64,000 bases of DNA from positions 124,001-188,000 of the forward strand of contig NZ_MSCT01000004.1 of the NCBI RefSeq assembly GCF_001921865.1, read 5' to 3'. Positions 11,807-19,980 of this stretch are shown here, piece after piece (the stretch's first letter is position 1; each line of letters opens with the position of its first letter). Origin of the DNA: Pseudomonas chlororaphis (GTDB lineage Bacteria; Pseudomonadota; Gammaproteobacteria; Pseudomonadales; Pseudomonadaceae). The position numbers and the translations under genes were made by a program. The notes beneath the pieces were generated by a model. The model did no database searches and had not been told where the DNA came from. It saw nothing but the letters and a program-made list of their open reading frames with translations.

Positions 11807-12394
11807 TTAGTCGGGTTTCTGATCGACCCATTTTGGCACTACCGTGGGTTGCCAGGACTCCAGCGCAGCCAGCAGATCCTGCGGCGACTCGCTCACTTGC
11901 AGCATGTCACGGTGCGGAGCGCGGACGAAGCCTTCGCCGACGATATGATCGAGAAAACCCGTGAGTTTTTCGTAGAAGCCATTCACCTCCAGCAAGCCCA
12001 GCGGTTTGGCGTGGTAACCCAACTGGCCCCAGGTCCAGACCTCGAACAGTTCTTCAAGCGTGCCCAGGCCGCCCGGCAGTGCGATAAAGGCGTCGCTCAG
12101 CTCGGCCATGCGCGCCTTGCGCGCGTGCATGCCGTCGACCACTTCCAGGCGTGTCAGCCCCGGGTGGCCGATTTCCTTGTCCTTGAGGCTCTGGGGAATG
12201 ATGCCGATGACTTCGCCGCCGGCCGCCAGGGCCGCGTCGGCGACGATGCCCATCAGGCCGACGGCGCCACCGCCGTAGACCAGGGTCAGCTTGCGCTCGG
12301 CCAGCTGGCGGCCGAGGGCCTGCGCCGCTTCGCGGTAAGCCGGGTGGGTGCCGGTGCTGGCACCGCAGAATACACAGACAGATGTTAAAGGCAT
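11807..12394 (-). CDS. LOG family cytokinin riboside 5'-monophosphate phosphoribohydrolase
   Basis: Product of 195 aa, with ATG at 12394 chosen for the GGAGCAAGG leader; an upstream extension of 19 residues has no support. The Rossmann-like fold motif [11 protein letters not shown] (residues 39-49) and the diagnostic PGGLGTLEE (107-115) are present. The family cleaves nucleoside 5'-monophosphates to free base plus ribose 5-phosphate (LOG/TIGR00730, often misannotated as lysine decarboxylase). Whether the native substrate is a cytokinin nucleotide or AMP cannot be told. It lies next to azurin but on the opposite strand. Confidence 0.92.
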   Translation of the reverse strand: MPLTSVCVFCGASTGTHPAYREAAQALGRQLAERKLTLVYGGGAVGLMGIVADAALAAGGEVIGIIPQSLKDKEIGHPGLTRLEVVDGMHARKARMAELSDAFIALPGGLGTLEELFEVWTWGQLGYHAKPLGLLEVNGFYEKLTGFLDHIVGEGFVRAPHRDMLQVSESPQDLLAALESWQPTVVPKWVDQKPD

Positions 12395-12454
12395 GCCTTG
12401 CTCCGGGGTCGGTGAGGCACACAGAGTAATGGCTGGCCGGGCGCGCTCCAAGGG

Positions 12455-12544
12455 TCAATCCTCGCGCGTGGGGTTCTCGTAGGTACCGCTGGCGCCACAG
12501 GCGTAGGCGGCGAGCAAGCTGCGGAACAGGCTGTTGAGGTGCAT
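12455..12544 (-). CDS. Possible 29-aa small protein
   Basis: A minus-strand ORF upstream of the LOG gene. ATG is at 12544 with ACGGAG about 9 bp before it; TGA is at 12455-12457. The product begins MHLNSLFRSLLAAYACGASG and ends in NPTRED. It has a short amphipathic segment and one Cys. It may be a real small protein or a leader peptide for the LOG gene, whose start lies 60 bp further on. Support is limited to a start, a plausible ribosome binding site and position. Confidence 0.35.
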   Translation of the reverse strand: MHLNSLFRSLLAAYACGASGTYENPTRED

Positions 12545-12649
12545 GGCGGACACTCCGTTGGTGAGGTGCGCCGAGCATAGGCCCGGAGCCGGCCACAGGC
12601 TGTTTGATTCTCTCGATCAGGTCGATAGCGCAAAGTTGTATACAATTTC

Positions 12650-12663
12650 TTGATGTAAATCAT
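12650..12663 (+). promoter_or_regulatory. ANR/FNR-type box upstream of azu
   Basis: TTGATGTAAATCAT matches the ANR/FNR consensus TTGAT-N4-ATCAA at 9 of 10 conserved positions. It lies 82-95 bp before the azurin start. Azurin of P. aeruginosa is known to be under ANR and RpoS control, so the site fits. A palindrome TTGTATACAA (12636-12645) lies just upstream. Confidence 0.6.
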
Positions 12664-12744
12664 AGGAACTTGCGAAAAATTCAGGCAGTCTTCACCCCCA
12701 TGGATTTCAGATGGATTTTGTTAACCCTGCCTTGGAGATTCACC

Positions 12745-13191
12745 ATGTTTGCCAAACTCGTCGCGGTATCCCTGTTGACACTGGCCAGCAGCCAGCTGAT
12801 GGCCGCCGAATGCAAGGTCGATGTCGACTCCACCGACCAGATGTCCTTCAACACGAAGGAAATCACCATCGACAAGAGCTGCAAGACCTTCACCGTGAAC
12901 CTGACCCACTCCGGCAGCCTGCCGAAGAACGTCATGGGCCATAACTGGGTGCTGAGCAAAAGCGCGGACATGGCCGCTATCGCCACCGATGGCATGGCTG
13001 CCGGCATCGACAAGAACTACCTGAAAGAAGGCGACACTCGCGTCATCGCCCATACCAAGATCATCGGCGCTGGCGAGAAAGACTCGGTGACTTTCGACGT
13101 ATCGAAGCTGACCGCTGGCGAAAGCTACGAGTTCTTCTGCTCGTTCCCGGGCCACAACTCGATGATGAAAGGCGCCGTGGTGCTGAAGTGA
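12745..13191 (+). CDS. azu: Azurin precursor (blue copper protein)
   Basis: Product of 148 aa. ATG 12745 follows TTGGAG; a longer upstream frame is ignored because this start gives a clean signal peptide. Residues 1-20 (ending SSQLMA) are removed to give a 128-residue mature protein starting AECKVDVD. Copper ligands in mature numbering are His46 (MGHNW), Cys112 (FFCSFPGH), His117 and Met121. The Cys3-Cys26 disulfide is present. This is a periplasmic one-electron carrier of the respiratory/denitrification chain. Regulation by oxygen is suggested by the ANR box, and a strong terminator follows directly, so it is monocistronic. Confidence 0.98.
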   Translation: MFAKLVAVSLLTLASSQLMAAECKVDVDSTDQMSFNTKEITIDKSCKTFTVNLTHSGSLPKNVMGHNWVLSKSADMAAIATDGMAAGIDKNYLKEGDTRVIAHTKIIGAGEKDSVTFDVSKLTAGESYEFFCSFPGHNSMMKGAVVLK

Positions 13192-13211
13192 TCGGTTGAT
13201 CCCGTGTGATG

Positions 13212-13238
13212 AAAAAGCGCCCTTCGGGGCGCTTTTTT
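13212..13238 (+). terminator. Rho-independent terminator of azu
   Basis: AAAAAGCGCCC / GGGCGCTTTTTT stem with a TTCG tetraloop and T run, 20 bp after the azu stop. Confidence 0.95.
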
Positions 13239-13268
13239 GTGGGCGGGCAGACAGTCCGCGCCATCGTT

Positions 13269-13352
13269 CATCGCGAGCAAGACGGATCGCCGCCCGCTCG
13301 CTCCTACAGGGCGCTCGCTGCCCTCTGTAGGAGCGAGCTTGCTCGCGATAGC
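13269..13352. repeat. REP-type palindrome pair (family A)
   Basis: TCGCGAGCAAGACGG...GCTCGCTCCTACAG and CTGTAGGAGCGAGCTTGCTC in inverted arrangement between the azu and nadE terminators. Confidence 0.85.
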
Positions 13353-13375
13353 GTCCGCCCAGCCACCCCCAAAAC

Positions 13376-13411
13376 AAAAAGCCCGCCGAGGGCTTCCCCC
13401 GGCGGGCTTTT
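13376..13411 (-). terminator. Terminator of the pncB-nadE unit
   Basis: AAAAGCCCGCCG / CGGCGGGCTTTT stem of 12 bp around an 11-base loop, 18 bp beyond the nadE stop. Flanking A and T runs make it work in either direction. Confidence 0.85.
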
Positions 13412-13428
13412 GCATGGCCTCCGTCACC

Positions 13429-14256
13429 TCAAGGCGCGAACGGCATCACCCGCTTGTGGTGGGTCTTGTTGTAGGTGTTGCAGATGATCTTGAACGCTTC
13501 TTCGCGCACCGGCTGGCCGTGCAGGAAGGCATCGATCTCGGTATAGGTCACGCCGTGGGAGGCCTCGTCCGGCTTGCCGGGCGACAGGTCTTCCAGGTCG
13601 GCGGTGGGGATCTTCTCCACCAGCGATTCCGGCGCGCCAAAATGCCGGGCAATGGCCCGTACCTGGTTTTTCACCAGGCCACTCAGCGGCGCCAGGTCGC
13701 AGGCGCCGTCGCCGAACTTGGTGAAGAAGCCCATCACCGCTTCGGCGGCATGGTCGGTGCCGATCACCAGGCCGTGGGCGGCGCCGGCGATGGTGTACTG
13801 CGCGACCATGCGCATGCGCGCCTTGGTGTTGCCGAGGACGAAGTCCCGCGCCACCGCCTGATGGCCCTCGAAGGCCGCCACTTCATTGGCCAGGGACTTG
13901 ACCGCGGGGCCGATGTTCACGGTATGGCGCTCGTCGGGTTCGATGAAATCCACCGAGGCCTGGGCGTCATGTTCGTCGAACTGCACGTCGTAGGGCAGGC
14001 GCACGGCGATGAAGCGATAGCTAGCATCGCCGCTGCTCTCGCGCAGTTCGCGCATTGCGCGCTGGGCCAGCAGGCCGGCGGTCAGCGAGTCGACGCCGCC
14101 GCTGATGCCCAGCACCAGGGACTTGAGCCCGGAATCGAGCAGGCATTTCTGGATGAAGGCGACCCGCCGGGCGACTTCCGCCTCGAGATCGGCCTGGTCC
14201 TTGAAAGGCGGTTGGACCTTGAGCTGTTCAGCAATCTCACGCTGTACGGCTTGCAT
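13429..14256 (-). CDS. nadE: Ammonia-dependent NAD synthetase
   Basis: Product of 275 aa, the length of the ammonia-dependent NadE type without an N-terminal glutaminase domain. It adenylates and amidates nicotinate adenine dinucleotide to NAD. The ATP-pyrophosphatase P-loop SGGVDS is at residues 52-57. Other family segments seen are [23 protein letters not shown] and [16 protein letters not shown] is preceded by GGAG. The gap to the pncB stop is only 3 bp, so both genes of the Preiss-Handler salvage route are co-transcribed and probably translationally coupled. Confidence 0.97.
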   Translation of the reverse strand: MQAVQREIAEQLKVQPPFKDQADLEAEVARRVAFIQKCLLDSGLKSLVLGISGGVDSLTAGLLAQRAMRELRESSGDASYRFIAVRLPYDVQFDEHDAQASVDFIEPDERHTVNIGPAVKSLANEVAAFEGHQAVARDFVLGNTKARMRMVAQYTIAGAAHGLVIGTDHAAEAVMGFFTKFGDGACDLAPLSGLVKNQVRAIARHFGAPESLVEKIPTADLEDLSPGKPDEASHGVTYTEIDAFLHGQPVREEAFKIICNTYNKTHHKRVMPFAP

Positions 14257-14259
14257 GAT

Positions 14260-15486
14260 TCACTCCTTGCTTGATGTGCCAGAAAGGGCGGCAGGTACTT
14301 GGAAAACGTGGCGCAGATAAGCGACGAAGTTGGGATCCGTGCAATGGGTCTTGCCCGCTTCGTCGGAGATCTTGGCGACGGGCTGGCCATTGCAGGCGGT
14401 CATTTTAAGCACGATGCTCATCGGCTCGACACCGGGAATATCGCACGTCAGGTTGGTGCCGATACCGAAGCTGACGTTGATCCGGCCGAGCAGCGCGCGA
14501 AAGATCTCCAGCGACTTGGGCAGCGTCAGGCTGTCGGAGAACACCAGGGTCTTGCTCATCGGCTCGATCCCCAGCTTGAGGTAGCGAGCGATGGCTTTTT
14601 CCGCCCAGACGATCGGATCCCCCGAGTCGTGGCGCAGACCGTCGAACAGCTTGGCGAAGTACAGATCGAAATCGTTGAGGAAGGCGTCGGTGGTGATGCA
14701 GTCGGTCAGGGCGATCCCCAGCAGGCCGCGGTATTCGCGGACCCAGCAGTCGAGGGCGGCGATCTGGCTGTCGATCAGCCGCGGCCCCAGTTGCTGGTGG
14801 GCCATGATCCATTCATGGGCCATGGTGCCCAGGGGTTTCATGTCCAGTTCGCGGGACAGGTGCACGTTGCTGGTGCCGACGAAACGCCCGGGGAAGTCAT
14901 GCTTGAGCACGCTCACCACTTCTTCCTGGACCCGGTACGAGAAGCGCCGGCGGGTGCCGAAATCGGCCACCTGCAACTGCGACAATTCATCGGCGCTGGC
15001 GTTGGCGGTCAGCCAGTCGAATTTGCGGTACAGCTGTTCGCGGGCCTGTTCCAGGACGGTCTCGCGGTAGCGATAGCGGTTGCGCACCTCGCTGACGATC
15101 GCCAGCATCGGCACCTCGAACAGAATCACATGCAGCCACGGCCCACGCAGGCGGATAAACAGCTCGCCGTTCTCGATGCCGGTATGGACGTAGCGCAGAT
15201 TGAAGCGGAACAGCCCGAGAAAACGCAGGAAATCCGGCTTCAGGAAACTGATGCGCTCAAGGAAACCCAGTTGATCGGGGCTCAGGCTCAGGTCGGCCAG
15301 GCGCTCGAACTGATAGCGGATCTCCGCGAGGTAAGGGCGCAGGTCTTCGCTGTTGCGGCAGCGGAATTCCCATTCGACTTCCACGTTGGGGTAGTTGTGC
15401 AGCACCGCCTGCATCATGGTCAATTTGTAGAAGTCGGTGTCGAGCAGGTTCTGCACGATGCGATCGGCAAACACACTCTCGCTCAT
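14260..15486 (-). CDS. pncB: Nicotinate phosphoribosyltransferase
   Basis: Product of 408 aa, typical for bacterial PncB. It converts nicotinate plus PRPP to nicotinate mononucleotide with ATP stimulation. Family signatures: FYKLTMMQA (residues 19-27), [15 protein letters not shown] (176-190), [23 protein letters not shown] (204-226, the last His224 being the likely phosphorylated residue) and [13 protein letters not shown]. It is first in the pncB-nadE operon. A 7-bp GC hairpin lies 20-39 nt upstream of the start (15506-15525) and could influence translation. Confidence 0.97.
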   Translation of the reverse strand: MSESVFADRIVQNLLDTDFYKLTMMQAVLHNYPNVEVEWEFRCRNSEDLRPYLAEIRYQFERLADLSLSPDQLGFLERISFLKPDFLRFLGLFRFNLRYVHTGIENGELFIRLRGPWLHVILFEVPMLAIVSEVRNRYRYRETVLEQAREQLYRKFDWLTANASADELSQLQVADFGTRRRFSYRVQEEVVSVLKHDFPGRFVGTSNVHLSRELDMKPLGTMAHEWIMAHQQLGPRLIDSQIAALDCWVREYRGLLGIALTDCITTDAFLNDFDLYFAKLFDGLRHDSGDPIVWAEKAIARYLKLGIEPMSKTLVFSDSLTLPKSLEIFRALLGRINVSFGIGTNLTCDIPGVEPMSIVLKMTACNGQPVAKISDEAGKTHCTDPNFVAYLRHVFQVPAALSGTSSKE

Positions 15487-15505
15487 AACGGGAATCTCCA
15501 GGCTG

Positions 15506-15525
15506 GCCGCGCTAAAGGGCGCGGC
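15506..15525 (-). other. Leader hairpin before pncB
   Basis: GCCGCGC / GCGCGGC stem with a six-base loop, between any promoter and the pncB ribosome binding site (GGAG at about 15492). Its role is unknown; no recognised riboswitch motif was seen. Confidence 0.4.
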
Positions 15526-15610
15526 TTTGCAGCTTTTTCAGTGAAGGCAGTAGTGGCGCATATCCATCGAGGGTTTTGCCAGCGTTTTTTGCTTGGGCTC
15601 TTTGGCCCTG

Positions 15611-15692
15611 TCGCGAGCAAGACGGTTCGCCGCCCGCTCGCTCCTACAAGGATCATGTTGCCCCCTGTAGGAGCGAGCTTACTCGCGATGGC
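15611..15692. repeat. REP-type palindrome pair (family A)
   Basis: TCGCGAGCAAGACGG...GCTCGCTCCTACA and CTGTAGGAGCGAGCTTACTC inverted copies between pncB and the LysR gene. Closely similar to the copy at 13269. Confidence 0.85.
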
Positions 15693-15697
15693 GCCTG

Positions 15698-16603
15698 TCA
15701 GGGCGCCGCGGGGCTGTCGATCTGCTCCAGCATCCAGCGGATGAAATCCCGCACCTTGGGCACTTCGGCCGCGTGTTCCGGGTAGGCCAGGTAGTAGGCG
15801 TCGCGGCTGGGCATGGCGTGGTTCCAGGCGAGCACCAGCTTGCCCTCGGCCAGTTCTTCTTCCACCAGGAACCGCGGCAGCAGGGCCACGCCGCAGCCGA
15901 CCTGGGCGGCGCGGATGCACATGTAGAAGGTTTCGAAGCGCGGGCCGTGATAGCTGTGTTCGGTGTGGTAGCCCTGGCTGTCGAACCAGTCGTGCCAGGC
16001 CTGGGGGCGCGAGGCCAGTTGCAACAAGACCAGCTCGGCCAGTTGCGTCGGCTCGGTGAACGGCGTATCCGGCAGGCTGCCGGGGGCGCAGACCGCCACC
16101 AGTTCTTCGCCGAACAGCTTCAGGCACTCGGTGCCGGGGCGCGAACCCTGGCCGAAATAGAACGCCATGTCGCTGCGGCCCTGGAGCAGGTCGTCGGCTT
16201 CCTGCTCGTTGCACAGGTCCAGATGGATCTGCGGGTGGCGCATGCGCCAGCCCTTGAGACGCGGCACCAACCAGCGCGCGCCGAAGGTCGAGGGGGTGGA
16301 CACGCGCAAGACTTCGGTCTCGCCGCCGTAGGAGCGCAGGTAGTGGGTCGACATCTCGATCTGCGAGAGGATCTTGCGCACTTCCACCAGGTACAGGTCG
16401 CCGGCCGGGGTCAGTTGCAGGCGCCGGCGCACCCGGCGAAACAGCAGGTGCTGCAAGAGCTCTTCGAGCTGCGCGACCTGCTTGCTGACCGCGCTCTGGG
16501 TCAGGTTCAGCTCTTCGGCGGCGCGGGTGAAGCTCAGGTGCCGGGTGACGGCCTCGAAACACTGCAGGGCGGTGATCGAGGGCAGGTAGCGTTTATTCAG
16601 CAT
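15698..16603 (-). CDS. LysR family transcriptional regulator (likely of amaBA)
   Basis: Product of 301 aa with an N-terminal winged helix-turn-helix (about residues 8-65; FTRAAEELNLTQSAVSKQVAQLE) and a LysR substrate-binding domain (about 95-295). ATG 16603 has AAGGA about 7 bp upstream. It is divergent from amaB across a 169-bp interval, the usual arrangement for a LysR regulator and its target. I infer that it controls the lysine/pipecolate catabolic genes, with a pathway intermediate as inducer; the inducer is not known from the sequence. Confidence 0.9.
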   Translation of the reverse strand: MLNKRYLPSITALQCFEAVTRHLSFTRAAEELNLTQSAVSKQVAQLEELLQHLLFRRVRRRLQLTPAGDLYLVEVRKILSQIEMSTHYLRSYGGETEVLRVSTPSTFGARWLVPRLKGWRMRHPQIHLDLCNEQEADDLLQGRSDMAFYFGQGSRPGTECLKLFGEELVAVCAPGSLPDTPFTEPTQLAELVLLQLASRPQAWHDWFDSQGYHTEHSYHGPRFETFYMCIRAAQVGCGVALLPRFLVEEELAEGKLVLAWNHAMPSRDAYYLAYPEHAAEVPKVRDFIRWMLEQIDSPAAP

Positions 16604-16680
16604 CGAGGGTTCCTTGTTCTTGTCTCGGCTGCCGCCTGCGCAGCATGAATAAACGGAATGATATCTCGCCTAATCGTCGT

Positions 16681-16709
16681 TTGTTGGCAAGTCTCGGGCC
16701 GGCTACAAC
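16681..16709 (+). promoter_or_regulatory. Putative promoter of amaBA
   Basis: TTGTTG (16681-16686) and TACAAC (16704-16709) with a 17-bp spacer in the amaB-LysR interval. Each element is only a moderate match, as expected for an activator-dependent promoter. Confidence 0.35.
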
Positions 16710-16772
16710 TACAGTCCTGAATGGCTGTGTCCGCAGCTACGACTTTTGCTGTCCATTTGTAAGGAGTGACCC

Positions 16773-18263
16773 ATGGTTGCCGCATTGCTTGATCGTCTCG
16801 GTGTGAACCCGGCCCTGTATCAGTCGGGCACGCAGCCCGTGCATTCGCCGATCGACGGCAGCCGCATCGGCCTGGTGAACTGGCAGGGCGCGGCCGAGGT
16901 GGAGCAGCAGGTCAGTCGCGCGGAGCATGCGTTCGCGCTGTGGCGCAAGGTGCCGGCGCCGCGCCGCGGCGAGTTGGTGCGCCAGTTCGGCGAAGTGTTG
17001 CGCGAATACAAGGCCGACCTGGGCGAGCTGGTGTCCTGGGAAGCCGGCAAGATCACCCAGGAAGGCCTGGGCGAAGTGCAGGAAATGATCGACATCTGCG
17101 ACTTCGCGGTCGGCCTGTCGCGCCAGCTGTACGGCCTGACCATCGCCTCCGAGCGTCCAGGCCACCATATGCGCGAAACCTGGCACCCGCTGGGTGTCGT
17201 CGGGGTGATCAGCGCGTTCAACTTCCCGGTCGCGGTCTGGGCCTGGAACACCACCCTGGCGCTGGTCTGCGGCAACCCGGTGATCTGGAAACCTTCGGAA
17301 AAGACCCCGCTGACCGCGCTGGCCTGCCAGGCGCTGTTCGAGCGTGTATTGAAGAACTTCAGCGACGCCCCCGACTACCTGAGCCAGGTGATCATCGGCG
17401 GCCGCGACGCCGGCGCAGCGCTGGTGGACGATCCGCGCGTGGCCCTGATCAGCGCCACCGGCAGCACCCGCATGGGCCGCGAAGTGGCGCCGAAAGTCGC
17501 CGCACGGTTCGCCCGCAGCATCCTCGAACTGGGCGGCAACAACGCGATGATTCTGGGCCCGAGCGCCGACCTGGACATGGCCGTGCGCGCCATCCTGTTC
17601 AGCGCCGTCGGCACCGCCGGCCAGCGCTGCACGACGTTGCGCCGACTGATTGCCCACGAGTCGGTGAAGGAAGAAATCGTCACCCGGCTCAAGGCCGCCT
17701 ATTCCAAGGTGCGTATCGGCCATCCGTTGCAAGGCAACCTGATCGGCCCGCTGATCGACAAGCACAGTTTCGACAACATGCAGGACGCGCTGGAGCAGGC
17801 CCTGAGCGAAGGCGGCCGGGTGTTCGGCGGCCAGCGTCAGTTGCAGGACCAGTTCCCCAACGCCTATTACGTGTCGCCAGCGATCGTCGAGATGCCGGAG
17901 CAGAGCGACGTGGTGTGCAGCGAGACCTTCGCGCCGATTCTCTATGTGGTCGGCTACAGCGATTTCGCCGAGGCGCTGCGCTTGAACAACGCCGTGCCGC
18001 AAGGCCTGTCGTCCTGCATCTTCACCACCGATGTGCGCGAAGCCGAGCAGTTCATGTCAGCGGTGGGCAGCGACTGCGGTATCGCCAACGTCAACATTGG
18101 CCCGAGTGGCGCGGAAATCGGCGGCGCGTTCGGCGGCGAGAAGGAAACCGGCGGCGGTCGCGAATCCGGTTCCGATGCCTGGCGCGCCTACATGCGCCGG
18201 CAGACCAATACCGTGAACTACTCGCTGGAGTTGCCGCTGGCCCAGGGTATTACCTTCGACTGA
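16773..18263 (+). CDS. amaB: L-aminoadipate-semialdehyde (piperideine-6-carboxylate) dehydrogenase
   Basis: Product of 496 aa, NAD(P)-dependent aldehyde dehydrogenase superfamily. Active-site residues are Glu252 (ILELGGNNA) and Cys286 (AGQRCTT); the cofactor segment SATGSTRMGREVAP is present. The close association with amaA and a LysR gene matches the AmaB/AmaA pair of P. putida lysine catabolism, in which pipecolate-derived piperideine-6-carboxylate/aminoadipate semialdehyde is oxidised to 2-aminoadipate. ATG is set by TAAGGAG. The substrate assignment comes from context and family similarity (antiquitin-like ALDH7), not from residues alone. Confidence 0.88.
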   Translation: MVAALLDRLGVNPALYQSGTQPVHSPIDGSRIGLVNWQGAAEVEQQVSRAEHAFALWRKVPAPRRGELVRQFGEVLREYKADLGELVSWEAGKITQEGLGEVQEMIDICDFAVGLSRQLYGLTIASERPGHHMRETWHPLGVVGVISAFNFPVAVWAWNTTLALVCGNPVIWKPSEKTPLTALACQALFERVLKNFSDAPDYLSQVIIGGRDAGAALVDDPRVALISATGSTRMGREVAPKVAARFARSILELGGNNAMILGPSADLDMAVRAILFSAVGTAGQRCTTLRRLIAHESVKEEIVTRLKAAYSKVRIGHPLQGNLIGPLIDKHSFDNMQDALEQALSEGGRVFGGQRQLQDQFPNAYYVSPAIVEMPEQSDVVCSETFAPILYVVGYSDFAEALRLNNAVPQGLSSCIFTTDVREAEQFMSAVGSDCGIANVNIGPSGAEIGGAFGGEKETGGGRESGSDAWRAYMRRQTNTVNYSLELPLAQGITFD

Positions 18264-18335
18264 TCGGCATTGAATGCGCCCTACAGCGGAGGTGCTGGTT
18301 CATGGTCTGTGGTTCGTTGATTTCGGAGTCTGGCA

Positions 18336-19619
18336 ATGCCGTTACGCGAAGAATGCTTATGGGAAAAACTGACGCCGCAAAGGCCTGACAGCACACCGCT
18401 CAGGGGCGAGGTCACGGTGGACGTCTGCGTGATCGGCGCCGGGTTTACCGGCCTGTCGGCCGCCGTGCACCTGCTGGAGCAGGGCAAGCGGGTCTGTGTG
18501 CTGGAAGCCCATCGCACCGGCCACGGCGGTTCGGGGCGCAATGTCGGGCTGGTCAATGCCGGGATGTGGATCCCCCCGGACGAGATCGAAGCCGGTTTCG
18601 GCGAGGCGGTCGGCAGCCAGCTCAACCGCATGCTGGGGGCCGCGCCGGCCCTGGTGTTCAGCCTGGTCGACAAATACCGCATCGACTGCCAGCTGCGCCG
18701 CGAGGGCACCTTGCACATGGCGCACAACGCCCGCGGCGAGGCCGACCTGCGCAGCCGCGAAGCACAATGGAAACGTCGCGGCGCGCCGGTCGAACTGTTG
18801 ACCGGCGCGGCCTGCGAAGCGGCCACGGGAACCCAGAAGATCGCCGCCGCCTTGCTCGACCGCCGGGCCGGCACGCTCAACCCGATGGCGTATGTCAGTG
18901 GCCTGGCCAAGGCCGCGGTCGATCTCGGCGGCCAACTGTTCGACCATTCGCCGGTGAGCCGCCTTGAGCGCCAGGGCCAGCGCTGGTCGGTGCAGACGGC
19001 GCAGGGCTCGGTGCTGGCCGAGCAAGTGGTGATCGCCTCCAACGCCTACACCGAGGGCGACTGGACCGAACTGCGGCGCAATTTCTTCCCCGGCTACTAC
19101 TATCAGGTCGCCTCCCAACCGCTGACCGACGACGCGGCGCAGCGGATCCTGCCGGGCGGCCAGGGTTCCTGGGACACCCGCCAGGTGCTCAGCAGCATCC
19201 GCCGCGACGCCGACGGCCGCCTGTTGCTGGGCAGCCTGGGCAACGGCAACCAGAAACCGGCCTGGTTCCTCAAGGCCTGGGCCGACCGGGTGCAGCAGCA
19301 TTACTTCCCCTACCTGAAGGCGGTGGAATGGGAATGCACCTGGACCGGCTGCATTGCCTTTACCCCCGACCACCTGATGCGCCTGTTCGAGCCAGCGCCC
19401 GGTTTAGTGGCGGTCACCGGCTACAACGGCCGGGGCGTGACTACGGGCACGGTAGTCGGCAAGGCCTTCGCCGATTACCTGTGTAACGGAAATCCTCAAG
19501 CGCTGCCGATTCCCTTCGCCCCCATGCAGCCCCTGGCCGGCGTGGGCTTGCGCAGCTGCCTGTACGAGGCCGGATTCTCGCTGTATCACGCGGGCCAGTG
19601 CCTGCGGATTGTGATCTGA
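18336..19619 (+). CDS. amaA: FAD-dependent L-pipecolate oxidase
   Basis: Product of 427 aa, a DAO-family FAD oxidoreductase. The dinucleotide-binding motif VIGAGFTGLSAA starts near residue 32, and the C-terminal GYNGRGVTTGTVVGKAFADYL is the second FAD-contact block. In P. putida the homologue AmaA oxidises L-pipecolate to piperideine-6-carboxylate and passes electrons to the membrane or oxygen. The gene starts 72 bp after amaB in the same direction with CGGAG before ATG, so an amaB-amaA operon is likely. Specificity is inferred from the neighbour. Confidence 0.85.
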   Translation: MPLREECLWEKLTPQRPDSTPLRGEVTVDVCVIGAGFTGLSAAVHLLEQGKRVCVLEAHRTGHGGSGRNVGLVNAGMWIPPDEIEAGFGEAVGSQLNRMLGAAPALVFSLVDKYRIDCQLRREGTLHMAHNARGEADLRSREAQWKRRGAPVELLTGAACEAATGTQKIAAALLDRRAGTLNPMAYVSGLAKAAVDLGGQLFDHSPVSRLERQGQRWSVQTAQGSVLAEQVVIASNAYTEGDWTELRRNFFPGYYYQVASQPLTDDAAQRILPGGQGSWDTRQVLSSIRRDADGRLLLGSLGNGNQKPAWFLKAWADRVQQHYFPYLKAVEWECTWTGCIAFTPDHLMRLFEPAPGLVAVTGYNGRGVTTGTVVGKAFADYLCNGNPQALPIPFAPMQPLAGVGLRSCLYEAGFSLYHAGQCLRIVI

Positions 19620-19696
19620 CAGAGGAAAGATGTTGCTGGATGCGGCGCTTTTCAGCGCAGCGACTAGCCTGTAGTGGTGCGGGGCGTAGCAGTCCT

Positions 19697-19711
19697 GCAC
19701 CAGCAGTGTGC
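19697..19711 (+). promoter_or_regulatory. NtrC-type palindrome upstream of braC
   Basis: GCACCAGCAGTGTGC is a perfect GCAC-N7-GTGC palindrome, extended by flanking T and A to 17 bp (TGCAC...GTGCA). It is centred about 233 bp before the predicted sigma-54 start point. Confidence 0.55.
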
Positions 19712-19716
19712 AGTTC

Positions 19717-19837
19717 GGTTACGCAGGCTGTTACAGGCTGGTTGCACGTTGATTTGCACCGCGGTTGCAATGATGGCGCGGGCTGGTTGCGCCTGATGTT
19801 TTGCAGGGTTTCACCTTCCGCGGTTTAGACGGTTGCA
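19717..19837 (+). repeat. Phased GGTTGCA direct-repeat array (enhancer-like)
   Basis: GGTTACG at 19717, GGTTGCA at 19740, GGTTGCA at 19763, GGTTGCG at 19785, GGTTTCA at 19807 and GGTTGCA at 19831. Steps are 23, 23, 22, 22 and 24 bp, close to two helical turns. It lies between the NtrC-type palindrome and the sigma-54 promoter of braC. Confidence 0.6.
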
Positions 19838-19909
19838 CGCCCAATGAAAAAGGGCTCGAAACAGTCGAAATAACAATAAAAGAGCGACTTTTTTCAGAAT
19901 AAAAAACCA

Positions 19910-19926
19910 ATGGCACGGCCCTTGCT
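19910..19926 (+). promoter_or_regulatory. Sigma-54 (RpoN) promoter of braC-livHMGF
   Basis: TGGCACGGCCCTTGCT at 19911-19926 is an almost perfect -24/-12 element (consensus TGGCACG-N4-TTGCW), with GG-N10-GC spacing. Predicted start is near 19937, 44 nt before the braC ATG. Confidence 0.85.
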
Positions 19927-19980
19927 CTGAGCATTCGGTGAAGTCGCAGTGCCAACTAAAAAACCTTGGAGCACCACCTC

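Larger units (their letters stand above)
19620..19980 (+). other. braC upstream regulatory region without genes
   Basis: No coding frame is credible in these 361 bp. They hold an NtrC-type palindrome, a six-unit phased repeat and a sigma-54 promoter (separate entries), then the braC leader with GGAG before ATG. Confidence 0.8.
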
